DNA from: an alpha proteobacterium U9-1i
GTDB lineage: Bacteria > Pseudomonadota > Alphaproteobacteria > Caulobacterales > Aquidulcibacteraceae
NCBI GenBank assembly: GCA_000974665.1
Contig: BBSY01000002.1
Location: 1,116,001 to 1,180,000 of the forward strand
Reading direction: 5' to 3'
DNA length: 64,000 bases
In this document: positions 52,897 through 60,417 of the stretch, one piece after another
Layout: every line of letters begins with the position of its first letter
Position numbering within the stretch: the stretch's first letter is position 1
Notes under the pieces: model-generated
Databases searched by the model: none
The model's input: only the letters and a program-made list of their open reading frames with translations
Told to the model about the DNA's origin: nothing
Translations under genes and position numbers: made by a program

Positions 52897-54947
52897 ACAT
52901 CCTCGTCCTTCACAATATTGAGGATTTCCGCCGCGCTCGACGCTCTACGCTCGACTACATGTTCGCATTCCAACGCTACGAGCCGGATCACAGCTATCAT
53001 TGTTGCCGCATTCAGGAACCGCCGCCGCGGGCGATCCGCGACGCGCACTGGGACGCCGTGATCCTGGAGAGCACTGCGCTCGGTATCTGCACGATCCGAC
53101 CGCGTTCGCTGTTCCACGAGATCAAGAACGCGTGGTCGTTTCTAGCGAACGAACGTATCGTCAAAGCCGTTTTCCCGCAGGACGATGCCAATTGCGGTGG
53201 ATTGATGGATGATTGGTTCGCTGAATGGGGCGTTCAGTTCGTGTTCTCGGTTCGCACTGAGCACAAGGACGTGCTCTATCCAAAGTCGTCGCGCGTGGCC
53301 GAGTTCCTGCCGTGCCTGTCTGGCTATATCGACGATCGTTCTTTGCCGCAGATTCAGGCGTTCGCAAAGCCTTGGCGCGAGCGCACGCGGTTGATCGGCC
53401 AACGCGTCACCATGTATCCGGCGCGGGGCGGCCGGCAGGGACGGATGAAGGGACTGATTGCCGAGCGTGTGAAGGAGGCCGCGATTGCCCGCGGCCTCGC
53501 CGCGGACATTTCCACGGACCGCAAGGACACCCTCTGGGGGGATGATTGGTACGCCTTTCTGGGCGACTGCAAATTCGCGCTTGGCTCGGAAGGGGGCCTC
53601 AGCCTCAACGACCCATATGGCGAAATTTCCGACTGCATCGACTCGTTTGTCGCTGACCATCCGGCCGCCCCGTTCGAGGACGTTGAGGCTGCCTGTTTTC
53701 CTGGGCTCGACGGCCAGGTCGTGTTTTCAGGATTCAGTCCGCGCGTGCTAGAAGCCGCCGTCTGTGGCGCTAGTCAGGTGTTGGTGGAAGGCCGGTACCT
53801 CGGCTTGCTTGAGCCTGGGACGCACTATTTAGAGCTCAAAGCGGACTGCTCAAACTTGGGCGCGGTGTTCGCCGCCATGGGCGATGAGACCGCCGCTCAG
53901 GCCCGTGTCGCGGCGTGCAACGACATCCTCGTGGACAATCCCGACCTGCGTTACAGCGCGCTGGCGCGAAAGGTACTGGCTGCGCTCAGGGCGAAGTCGC
54001 CGTCGCGCGGTCCGGTGCCAGATCTCTCCCGAGCCACGGCGCGCCGTTCAAGGATCGAAGCGCTCATCCAGCGCGACAAACAGATCGGTTTCGCTGGCGT
54101 TGCGCTCGCGCGTCGTGTTGGCGAAGCGGCGGCGGCGCAAGTTGCCGATCATCGTGGCGGGACAGACGAGGGTGCACGTATCGTGGCCGCCTCGGCATCG
54201 CTTCGCGCCGTCGCACGTGAGATGTCCTTTGCCCGCCCCGAACTGCCAGCGGAGCAGGCCCTCGTTTCGCTGCCGCTCGAACTGCTCGCCGATTTGGCCG
54301 AAGCCGGCGCGAGCGTCGCCCGTTCAAGCAGCGCGGAGGAGTTCAAAAACGCCTGCGCACACCTCGCCGACCGCATGCAAGCGGCGGTCGCCGTCGCTGA
54401 GACCGTTCTGGTTTCTCCAGAGGACGGACCTCAGCGGCGGCTGGAGCGGCTGGTTGAGGCGGCCATTCACCGCAACGAACACCGCGATGTGCTCCTGGCG
54501 CTCGCGCACGACCCCCCAAACGCATTCTGGTCGGTGCTAGAGCGTCTCGCGCCGCCATCAACCGCGACCGGCAGTTGGGCGGTCGATGACCTCGCTCGGC
54601 TAGATCAGCTGCGCGCGATTCTTGACGGCGCGCCGCCAGGTTCCGAGTTGGCGCGTCTGGTGTCGGCACTTGTTCATGGCGGAAAGGAAGCTGCTGGGCT
54701 GGTAAGTCGGCTGAAACCCGACACCGGCGATCGGTTCTCACCTGAGGAAATTGAGCGGCTTACAGCGCTCGACCGCTTGATCATCCGAGCCGTTTCCGGC
54801 GAAGGTGCCAGCTTCGCAGTGCTCGAAGAGGTACAAGTCTTCGATACTGACCGCTTGGCGCTCCTCCCGCTTTTGGCGGCCTATGGCGCGGATCCCGCCA
54901 AGCTGGCGCAGGAACTTCGCCAGCTCACGAAAAAGAGCAGAAACTAG
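52893..54947 (+). CDS. Large putative glycosyltransferase with helical C-terminal extension
   Basis: A 684-residue protein. Residues ~1-375 read like a GT-B enzyme: NILVLHNIEDFRRARRSTLDYMFAF at the start, MYPARGGRQGRMKGLIAERV, FALGSEGGLSLNDPYGEI, and a donor-site-like FSPRVLEAAVCGASQVLVEGRYLGLLEPGTHYLEL. Residues ~385-684 are a low-complexity, largely helical region without known motifs. Donor unknown. The ATG overlaps the SGNH stop (ATGA). Confidence 0.65.
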   Translation: MNILVLHNIEDFRRARRSTLDYMFAFQRYEPDHSYHCCRIQEPPPRAIRDAHWDAVILESTALGICTIRPRSLFHEIKNAWSFLANERIVKAVFPQDDANCGGLMDDWFAEWGVQFVFSVRTEHKDVLYPKSSRVAEFLPCLSGYIDDRSLPQIQAFAKPWRERTRLIGQRVTMYPARGGRQGRMKGLIAERVKEAAIARGLAADISTDRKDTLWGDDWYAFLGDCKFALGSEGGLSLNDPYGEISDCIDSFVADHPAAPFEDVEAACFPGLDGQVVFSGFSPRVLEAAVCGASQVLVEGRYLGLLEPGTHYLELKADCSNLGAVFAAMGDETAAQARVAACNDILVDNPDLRYSALARKVLAALRAKSPSRGPVPDLSRATARRSRIEALIQRDKQIGFAGVALARRVGEAAAAQVADHRGGTDEGARIVAASASLRAVAREMSFARPELPAEQALVSLPLELLADLAEAGASVARSSSAEEFKNACAHLADRMQAAVAVAETVLVSPEDGPQRRLERLVEAAIHRNEHRDVLLALAHDPPNAFWSVLERLAPPSTATGSWAVDDLARLDQLRAILDGAPPGSELARLVSALVHGGKEAAGLVSRLKPDTGDRFSPEEIERLTALDRLIIRAVSGEGASFAVLEEVQVFDTDRLALLPLLAAYGADPAKLAQELRQLTKKSRN

Positions 54948-55065
54948 GCACCTAGACGCTGAGGGGTGCCCTTGATCTACTCTTGGGCGAGTGTTTCAAG
55001 GGGGCGCTGAGGCATTGACTGAGCCGCCGCGCCTAGCGCGCGGCGCGCTGGCGAATGGTGTGGGG

Positions 55066-55722
55066 ATGATTGTCATACTCAACTACGACATGGGCAATGT
55101 CGGCTCGATCGGTAACATGTTCAAACGATTAGGTTTTCAGGCCACCGTGTCGCGCGACCCCGATGTTATCGCTAAGGCGGACCGGCTAATCGTTCCCGGC
55201 GTCGGCGCCTACGATCAGGGGATGGAAAACCTCGACCGCATGGGTTTGCGTCAGGTGCTCGACGATCGCGTGCTCGGCGCGCGCGTTCCAGTACTGGGCA
55301 TTTGCCTGGGCATGCAGCTCATGACCAAGGGTAGCGAAGAGGGTTCGGCGAAGGGCTTGGGCTGGATCGACGCAGATACCGTGCATTTCAAGCGCGGCCT
55401 CGAACAACAGGCTCCCGACATGCGCCTGCCGCACATCGGCTGGAACTTTGTCGATCTGGCGCAGCGGCACGAACTGGTGCAAAATCTGCCGGAAGATCCA
55501 CGCTTCTATTTCGTGCATACCTATCGCGTCGAATGCGCCGATCCGTCGGATGTGCTGCTTACCTCGGAATATCACGGCGTGCCGTTCACGGCGGCGTTTG
55601 CGCGTAGGAACATCGCCGGCATTCAGTGCCACCCGGAAAAGAGCCATAAGTTCGGGATGCAAGTGTTCATGAACTTCGCGCGCTGGACGCCTACGGTCGC
55701 CGAAGAGCGTCAGTATGCTTGA
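55066..55722 (+). CDS. hisH: HisH-type glutamine amidotransferase of the sugar amidination system
   Basis: A 218-residue class I glutaminase. The nucleophile lies in LGICLGMQLM, and the His-Glu pair in IQCHPEKSHKFG; VPGVGAYDQGM and FVHTYRVEC are conserved. It releases ammonia for a HisF partner. The position between glycan genes and a WbpG homologue, rather than among his genes, indicates a role in acetamidino-sugar formation. Start at 55066 (MIVILNYDMGNVGSI); a 25-codon extension is not supported. The next gene starts inside its last codons. Confidence 0.9.
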   Translation: MIVILNYDMGNVGSIGNMFKRLGFQATVSRDPDVIAKADRLIVPGVGAYDQGMENLDRMGLRQVLDDRVLGARVPVLGICLGMQLMTKGSEEGSAKGLGWIDADTVHFKRGLEQQAPDMRLPHIGWNFVDLAQRHELVQNLPEDPRFYFVHTYRVECADPSDVLLTSEYHGVPFTAAFARRNIAGIQCHPEKSHKFGMQVFMNFARWTPTVAEERQYA

Positions 55723-56527
55723 AACCGCTTCGGCCGACGCGACGCAGTCCGCTGCGCGTCGTGCGCACCGGCCGCGCGTCATTCCCGTGCTCTTGTTAAA
55801 GGGCGACCTGCTCTACAAGTCGGTGCAGTTCAAGGATCACAAATATGTCGGCGATCCGCGCATCGCGGTGAAAATCTTCAACGACAAGGGCTGTGACGAA
55901 CTTGTTCTGCTCGACATCAAGGCCACCAACGAACAGCGGACGCCGAACTTCCAACTGATCGAGGAAATCGCCAGTGAAGCCTTCATGCCGGTTGCTTATG
56001 GTGGCGGCGTGCGCTCGCAAGAGGATTTCAAGAAGATCATTCGGCTTGGCGTCGAGAAGGTGATCCTCTGCTCGCACGCGATCGAAAATCCGTCGTTCGT
56101 GTCCGAGGCCGCACGCGTGCATGGCTCGCAGAGCGTCGTGGTGTGCATCGATGCGAAGCGCAATTGGATGGGCAAGCACCAAGTGATGACGCGCGCGGGA
56201 TCTACGCCCGCGTCGATCGATCCGGTGGCGCTGGCTAAGCAGGTTGCCGCCGCCGGCGCCGGCGAGATCATCATCAATTCCATCGATCGCGACGGCACGT
56301 TCAAGGGCTATGACCTGGCACTGACGAAAGCGGTGTCATCTGCTGTGAATGTCCCGGTCATCGCCTCGGGCGGTGCCGGAAGTTTGGAGCATCTGGTGCA
56401 AGCAATCCGCGAGGGCGGCGCCTCCGCTGCGGCGGCCGGCAGCATCTTTGTGTTTCAGGGGCCGCACCGGGCCGTGTTGATCACGTTCCCGGAGGAGAAA
56501 AAACTTCGCGCGGCGTTCGCGAGTTGA
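55715..56527 (+). CDS. hisF: HisF-like ammonia-channelling protein of the sugar amidination system
   Basis: A 270-residue TIM barrel related to the HisF cyclase. The region RVIPVLLLKGDLLYKSVQF aligns with the cyclase N-terminus, but catalytic Asp11 (CLDV) is replaced by Leu27; the second catalytic Asp is kept in VVVCIDAK. Loss of one cyclase acid is expected of the paralogues that only channel ammonia to WbpG. AYGGGVRSQEDF, NSIDRDGTFKGYD and IASGGAGSLEHL are typical. It has a ~16-residue N-terminal extension. It starts 8 bases before the hisH stop. Confidence 0.9.
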   Translation: MLETASADATQSAARRAHRPRVIPVLLLKGDLLYKSVQFKDHKYVGDPRIAVKIFNDKGCDELVLLDIKATNEQRTPNFQLIEEIASEAFMPVAYGGGVRSQEDFKKIIRLGVEKVILCSHAIENPSFVSEAARVHGSQSVVVCIDAKRNWMGKHQVMTRAGSTPASIDPVALAKQVAAAGAGEIIINSIDRDGTFKGYDLALTKAVSSAVNVPVIASGGAGSLEHLVQAIREGGASAAAAGSIFVFQGPHRAVLITFPEEKKLRAAFAS

Positions 56528-56560
56528 GAGACATTTTTGAGCGTTGGGAGCTGAACGTCA

Positions 56561-58105
56561 ATGTCTTACGACGTTGAGAAATGGGAACGTCGCAGCGGTA
56601 GGCGCGTGTTCGACGCGGCGAGGTCCGGCTATCGCATCTGCACACGCTGCATAATGGATACCTCGGACCCGGAGATCGAGTTCGACGAAGAAGGCGTGTG
56701 CAATCATTGCCACGACTATGAACGTCGGCTCGCCGCAGAGGTGTTCCCTGGCTCTGTCGGTCGTCAGCAGCTCGCCAAAGTGGTCGCGCAGATCAAGCGC
56801 GAGGGCGAGGGTAAAAAGTACGATTGCATCCTCGGCCTCTCGGGCGGTGTAGATTCAACCTATGTCGCTTATGTAACCAAGCAGCTCGGCCTGCGGCCGC
56901 TCGCGGTCCACCTCGACAATGGCTGGAACTCGGAAATCTCGGTACGCAACATCGAGAACGTTGTCACCAAACTTGAGATCGATCTGCATACCGAGGTGTT
57001 GGACTGGGAAGAATTCCGCCGCCTTCAGGTGGCATTCTTGAAAGCGTCGACGCCGGACAGCGAAATCCCAACCGATCACGCGATCATCTCGGTGCTTTAT
57101 CGTCTGGCCGCGCAGCACAAAGTGCGTTGGATCATGGACGGCTCGAACATTGTCACCGAGATTATGGTGCCGGCGACCTGGAGCCATGGTCATTCCGACT
57201 GGGGCTACATCAAACACCTCAACGACAATTGTGGCGGGGTGGAACTAAAGACGTACCCGCACTACGATTATTACGACTACATGGTGCGGTTTCCGCACAT
57301 CGATCGGATCGAGCGTTTTCCGCTCCTGAACTACATCGACTTCAACAAGCTCGAAGCGATGGAGATTATGAAGCGCGAACTCGATTGGACGCCCTATGGA
57401 GGCAAGCACTACGAGTCAATCTATACGCGCTTCTATCAGGGCTACATCCTGCCGAAAAAGTTTGGCTTCGATAAACGACGCTCGCACCTCTCTTGTCTCG
57501 TCGCCAACAAACGGATTAGCCGTGACCAGGCGCTTGTCGAAATTCAGCAGCCCGCCTTGTCTGAGGAGATGGAGCGCGAGGATCGCGTCTTTGTGACCAA
57601 GAAGCTGGGCCTCACCGAGGCTGAGTTCGAGCAGATCATGAATGCGGAGCGGAGGACGTTCTGGGACTATCCCTCATCGGAGAAAAACCTCCCGGGCACG
57701 CCGCAATATATGGGATACATCAAGGCGGCCGAGTTTCACTCTGGTCGCTGGACGCGGACGCAGGTGGCGATTTGGGTGGGGCGCGCACAGCGCGTGCGGC
57801 AAATGCCAATCAATCTGGCGCGTCGCGTGGTCGACTGGGTTCGCCGGCCAAGCTTCAGTCCGCAACAGTTCGCCCTCGACACCAAGAATCTTGCGCAACG
57901 CGCTGGGCGCGCCAGCGTGCGGAGTGCAACGAACCTCGCCTCCGACACGCTGCGGGGTGTAATGTTGTTGACTGTTCCCATCATGAAGCCGGTGGGTGCG
58001 TTCGCACGCAGATCGCTTTCGCCAGATCAATTCGATCGCCTTAAGGCCATCGCGCGACGCCTCTACGCCGGCGGCCGTTCCAATGAGTCCAATGGACATG
58101 CCTAA
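56561..58105 (+). CDS. N-acetyl sugar amidotransferase (WbpG-like), copy 2, with C-terminal extension
   Basis: A 514-residue PP-loop enzyme. Zinc cysteines 27, 30, 47 and 50, PP-loop SGGVDS at 94-99, HLDNGWNSEISVRNIENV, GGKHYESIYTRFYQGYILPKKFGFDKRRSHLSCL. It follows hisH and hisF with 33 bases between, completing the glutamine-hydrolysis, ammonia channel, amidotransfer set. The core ends near residue 405; a ~105-residue basic tail contains two similar motifs (SFSPQQFAL and SLSPDQFDRL) not seen in copy 1. Confidence 0.93.
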   Translation: MSYDVEKWERRSGRRVFDAARSGYRICTRCIMDTSDPEIEFDEEGVCNHCHDYERRLAAEVFPGSVGRQQLAKVVAQIKREGEGKKYDCILGLSGGVDSTYVAYVTKQLGLRPLAVHLDNGWNSEISVRNIENVVTKLEIDLHTEVLDWEEFRRLQVAFLKASTPDSEIPTDHAIISVLYRLAAQHKVRWIMDGSNIVTEIMVPATWSHGHSDWGYIKHLNDNCGGVELKTYPHYDYYDYMVRFPHIDRIERFPLLNYIDFNKLEAMEIMKRELDWTPYGGKHYESIYTRFYQGYILPKKFGFDKRRSHLSCLVANKRISRDQALVEIQQPALSEEMEREDRVFVTKKLGLTEAEFEQIMNAERRTFWDYPSSEKNLPGTPQYMGYIKAAEFHSGRWTRTQVAIWVGRAQRVRQMPINLARRVVDWVRRPSFSPQQFALDTKNLAQRAGRASVRSATNLASDTLRGVMLLTVPIMKPVGAFARRSLSPDQFDRLKAIARRLYAGGRSNESNGHA

Positions 58106-59300
58106 AACAGTCTGCATCATTTCGCTCACACCAGTGACCGACGAACCCCGTGTGCTGCGCCAGTCGAAGGCGCTCGCCGACGCCGGCTGGACCGTCATTG
58201 TCGCCGGCTTTAAAGGTCGGCAGGCGCCGCCATCTTATTGGAGTCGCTACATTGAGGTTGCGCACGTCTACGAGCCACGTCGCCTCATGGACAATGTGAA
58301 GCTCGATCTGAAGCGTCGCTTATCGCAGTTCAGCGGCGTCGCCGCTGAGGATTATTATTGGTGCTATGCCGGTTACGACGGCATTCTGGAACATATCGCG
58401 ACGGTTGAGCGCGTGCGTTGCGATCTCGCGGTGGCGCACGACTTTTTCACCGCGCCGATCGCCGCGCGCTTAGCGGAGCTTTCTGGCGGCGCCTTCACCG
58501 TCGATTGCCACGAATTTTCCTACGAACAATACATGCACGACAAGAACTGGATCAAACGCGAACGCGCGTGGACCCATGCGATCGAGAAGCGCTTTCTGCC
58601 ACGTGCTTCGGTGGTCACTACTGTGTGCGACGGCATCTCCGATGCGCTGCAACGCACTTACGCGCTGCAGCGGCGTCCAACCGTAGTGCGTTCAACTGCA
58701 TTCTACCACGATCTACCGTTTCTCCCGACCGGGGAAACGATAGAGGTGCTCTATCATGGCATCGTGTCGCCCACGCGCGGCCTTGAGCAATCGATCGAAA
58801 GCGTGAAGCTTTGGCGTCCAGAGTATCGGCTGGTGATTCGTGGCCCAGGGCCAGACGATTATATCGATCAACTCAGGGTGATCGCGGCGCAGCACGGCGT
58901 AACTGAGCGGGTGCGGATCGACCCCCCGGTGGCGTTCAACCAAATGATCATGCGCGCGAATGAATCAGATATCGGACTTTTCGTTCAAGAAGGCATATCC
59001 GTACAGAAGCGGTTTACCCTTCCAAACAAGTTCTTCGAGTACGTTCAGGCGCGTTTGGCGTTGTGCGTGGCTGACTTGCCGGAGATGGCGCGGCTTGTGA
59101 AAGAACATCAATTGGGCGTTCTCGTGCCCAATGTTTCGCCACGCGCCATCGCCGATCAGATTAATGCGCTGACGCGGGAAAAAATCGACGCCTACAAGCA
59201 AGCCTCAATGAAGGCAGCGCACACGCTAAGTTGGGAGCACGAAGCCCAGACGATGTTGCGCGCCTACGGGGTGGAAGTCCATCAAGCCCGGGCGGCGTAA
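58083..59300 (+). CDS. Glycosyltransferase, GT-B fold (family 4-like)
   Basis: A 405-residue protein with CIISLTPVTDEPRVLRQSKALADAGW at the N-terminus, FTVDCHEFSYEQYMHDKNWIKRERAW, VVTTVCDGISDAL, IEVLYHGIVSPTRGLEQSIE and LPNKFFEYVQARLALCV (donor-site region). It starts within the last 23 bases of the amidotransferase gene; ATGs at 58083 and 58092 are both possible. It probably adds the amidinated sugar or its neighbour to the growing chain. Confidence 0.85.
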   Translation: MSPMDMPKTVCIISLTPVTDEPRVLRQSKALADAGWTVIVAGFKGRQAPPSYWSRYIEVAHVYEPRRLMDNVKLDLKRRLSQFSGVAAEDYYWCYAGYDGILEHIATVERVRCDLAVAHDFFTAPIAARLAELSGGAFTVDCHEFSYEQYMHDKNWIKRERAWTHAIEKRFLPRASVVTTVCDGISDALQRTYALQRRPTVVRSTAFYHDLPFLPTGETIEVLYHGIVSPTRGLEQSIESVKLWRPEYRLVIRGPGPDDYIDQLRVIAAQHGVTERVRIDPPVAFNQMIMRANESDIGLFVQEGISVQKRFTLPNKFFEYVQARLALCVADLPEMARLVKEHQLGVLVPNVSPRAIADQINALTREKIDAYKQASMKAAHTLSWEHEAQTMLRAYGVEVHQARAA

Positions 59301-59369
59301 CGTGCGTCGCCTTGCCACGACAAAATCCGCTGTCTAAAGACGATCAACTCTCAAGAGCTGGAAGCACCC

Positions 59370-59612
59370 GTGACCAAAGATGAAGTCCTAGCAAAACTCT
59401 CGACCGTGGTCAGCGACGTGCTTGACTTGGACGACTTGAAACTGACAGAGTCCATGACGGCGAATGATGTTCGGGGCTGGGATAGCCTTGCACATATTCG
59501 CGTTGTCCTGGCAGCTGAAGCTGCTTTCAAAATTAGATTTGATACGGCCGAAATGGCCTCGTTGCCGACGGTGGGTGCGTTGGCCGACCTGATCCGACAA
59601 AAGGTCGGGTAG
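59370..59612 (+). CDS. Acyl carrier protein
   Basis: An 80-residue carrier with the phosphopantetheine attachment serine in VRGWDSLAHIRVV (Ser39) and the usual four-helix pattern (DEVLAKLSTVVSDVLDLD ... FDTAEMASLPTVGALADLI). It is not the fatty-acid ACP (which has DSLDTVELVM). Such dedicated ACPs or DltC-like carriers in glycan loci hold an activated acyl or aminoacyl group. GTG start with GGAAG eight bases upstream. The downstream MBOAT gene suggests a link to envelope acylation, but no ligase that would load the carrier is visible. Confidence 0.9.
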   Translation: MTKDEVLAKLSTVVSDVLDLDDLKLTESMTANDVRGWDSLAHIRVVLAAEAAFKIRFDTAEMASLPTVGALADLIRQKVG

Positions 59613-59634
59613 TTCGAGGCGCCGGGGGGACGTC

Positions 59635-60417
59635 GTGGATACGAAACAAGCGGCGCGCGGCCTCAATCCCGCCCTCCTCGTTGCCATGTTGTTTGTCGCG
59701 GTTGTTGGCTATTGGGTGGCCGATCAGGAGTTTGGGCCGTTTTACGTCGCGCCGGAGCCGAGGGTCGAATTCGCGCACCCGTTATCGACCCGTCTCGACG
59801 AGGTCATGCGATCCAACGCCGAAGTGCTGGTGATTGGCGATCCCGATTTTGTATCGAGGATGCGGGCGAATGAGGGCGCATTCGGGGGTTCGGTGCAGTA
59901 CCTCGAACTGCCCCAAGTTGATCTCTACGCGATCATTGCGATCTACCCGGCCATCCTTCGCTCGGAGGCCACCATGTTCGTGATGGAAAGCATTCCGGCA
60001 TATTGGGCAGGTGAAGTGTACATGGCTGTACAGCCGCCGAAAGCCGCGGTGGACGCAGCCTTGGCGCAGGTACGCGAAACCGAGCCGACGCCAGTCGCCG
60101 CTGACCCTCCGCCCGGACGGGATTACGTGATCTCGCCGCCGACGCAGGCGTTTAGTTTTGCTGAAGCCATGCGCCTCGTGTTCGACAATTACGGCGGCTT
60201 CTGGCGCGAAGTAGATGATTGCACGTTGTGGGTGACCAACGAGGATCTGCTGGCCGAAGCATCACCTAATTTTCAGGCCGCCTATAGGCTTCAGTTTGCA
60301 GATCCGACTGTGCTTCATGCGAATGTTGGGCATGTCGGCTCTACGAGCGATGCGCCAGCTTTGCTTGAGCAATGCCGCCAGCAGCGCGCGCTGCGCGAGG
60401 CTGGAGCGGATGACTAG
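59635..60417 (+). CDS. Membrane-anchored periplasmic protein, possibly degenerate SGNH-like
   Basis: A 260-residue protein with one N-terminal transmembrane segment (ALLVAMLFVAVVGYWVA) and a periplasmic domain. EVLVIGDPDFVSRM looks like block I of the SGNH fold but the nucleophilic Ser is absent, and there is no terminal Asp/Glu-x-x-His. FVMESIPAYWAGEVYM resembles the corresponding region of DltD/AlgJ-type proteins. It may be a non-catalytic partner of the SGNH protein at 62215. GTG start at 59635. It overlaps the next gene by eight bases. Confidence 0.5.
   Translation: MDTKQAARGLNPALLVAMLFVAVVGYWVADQEFGPFYVAPEPRVEFAHPLSTRLDEVMRSNAEVLVIGDPDFVSRMRANEGAFGGSVQYLELPQVDLYAIIAIYPAILRSEATMFVMESIPAYWAGEVYMAVQPPKAAVDAALAQVRETEPTPVAADPPPGRDYVISPPTQAFSFAEAMRLVFDNYGGFWREVDDCTLWVTNEDLLAEASPNFQAAYRLQFADPTVLHANVGHVGSTSDAPALLEQCRQQRALREAGADD

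Noticed and set aside
55066-56527. hisH and hisF as part of histidine biosynthesis
   Set aside because: No other his genes nearby, a WbpG partner follows, and the HisF homologue lacks catalytic Asp11.
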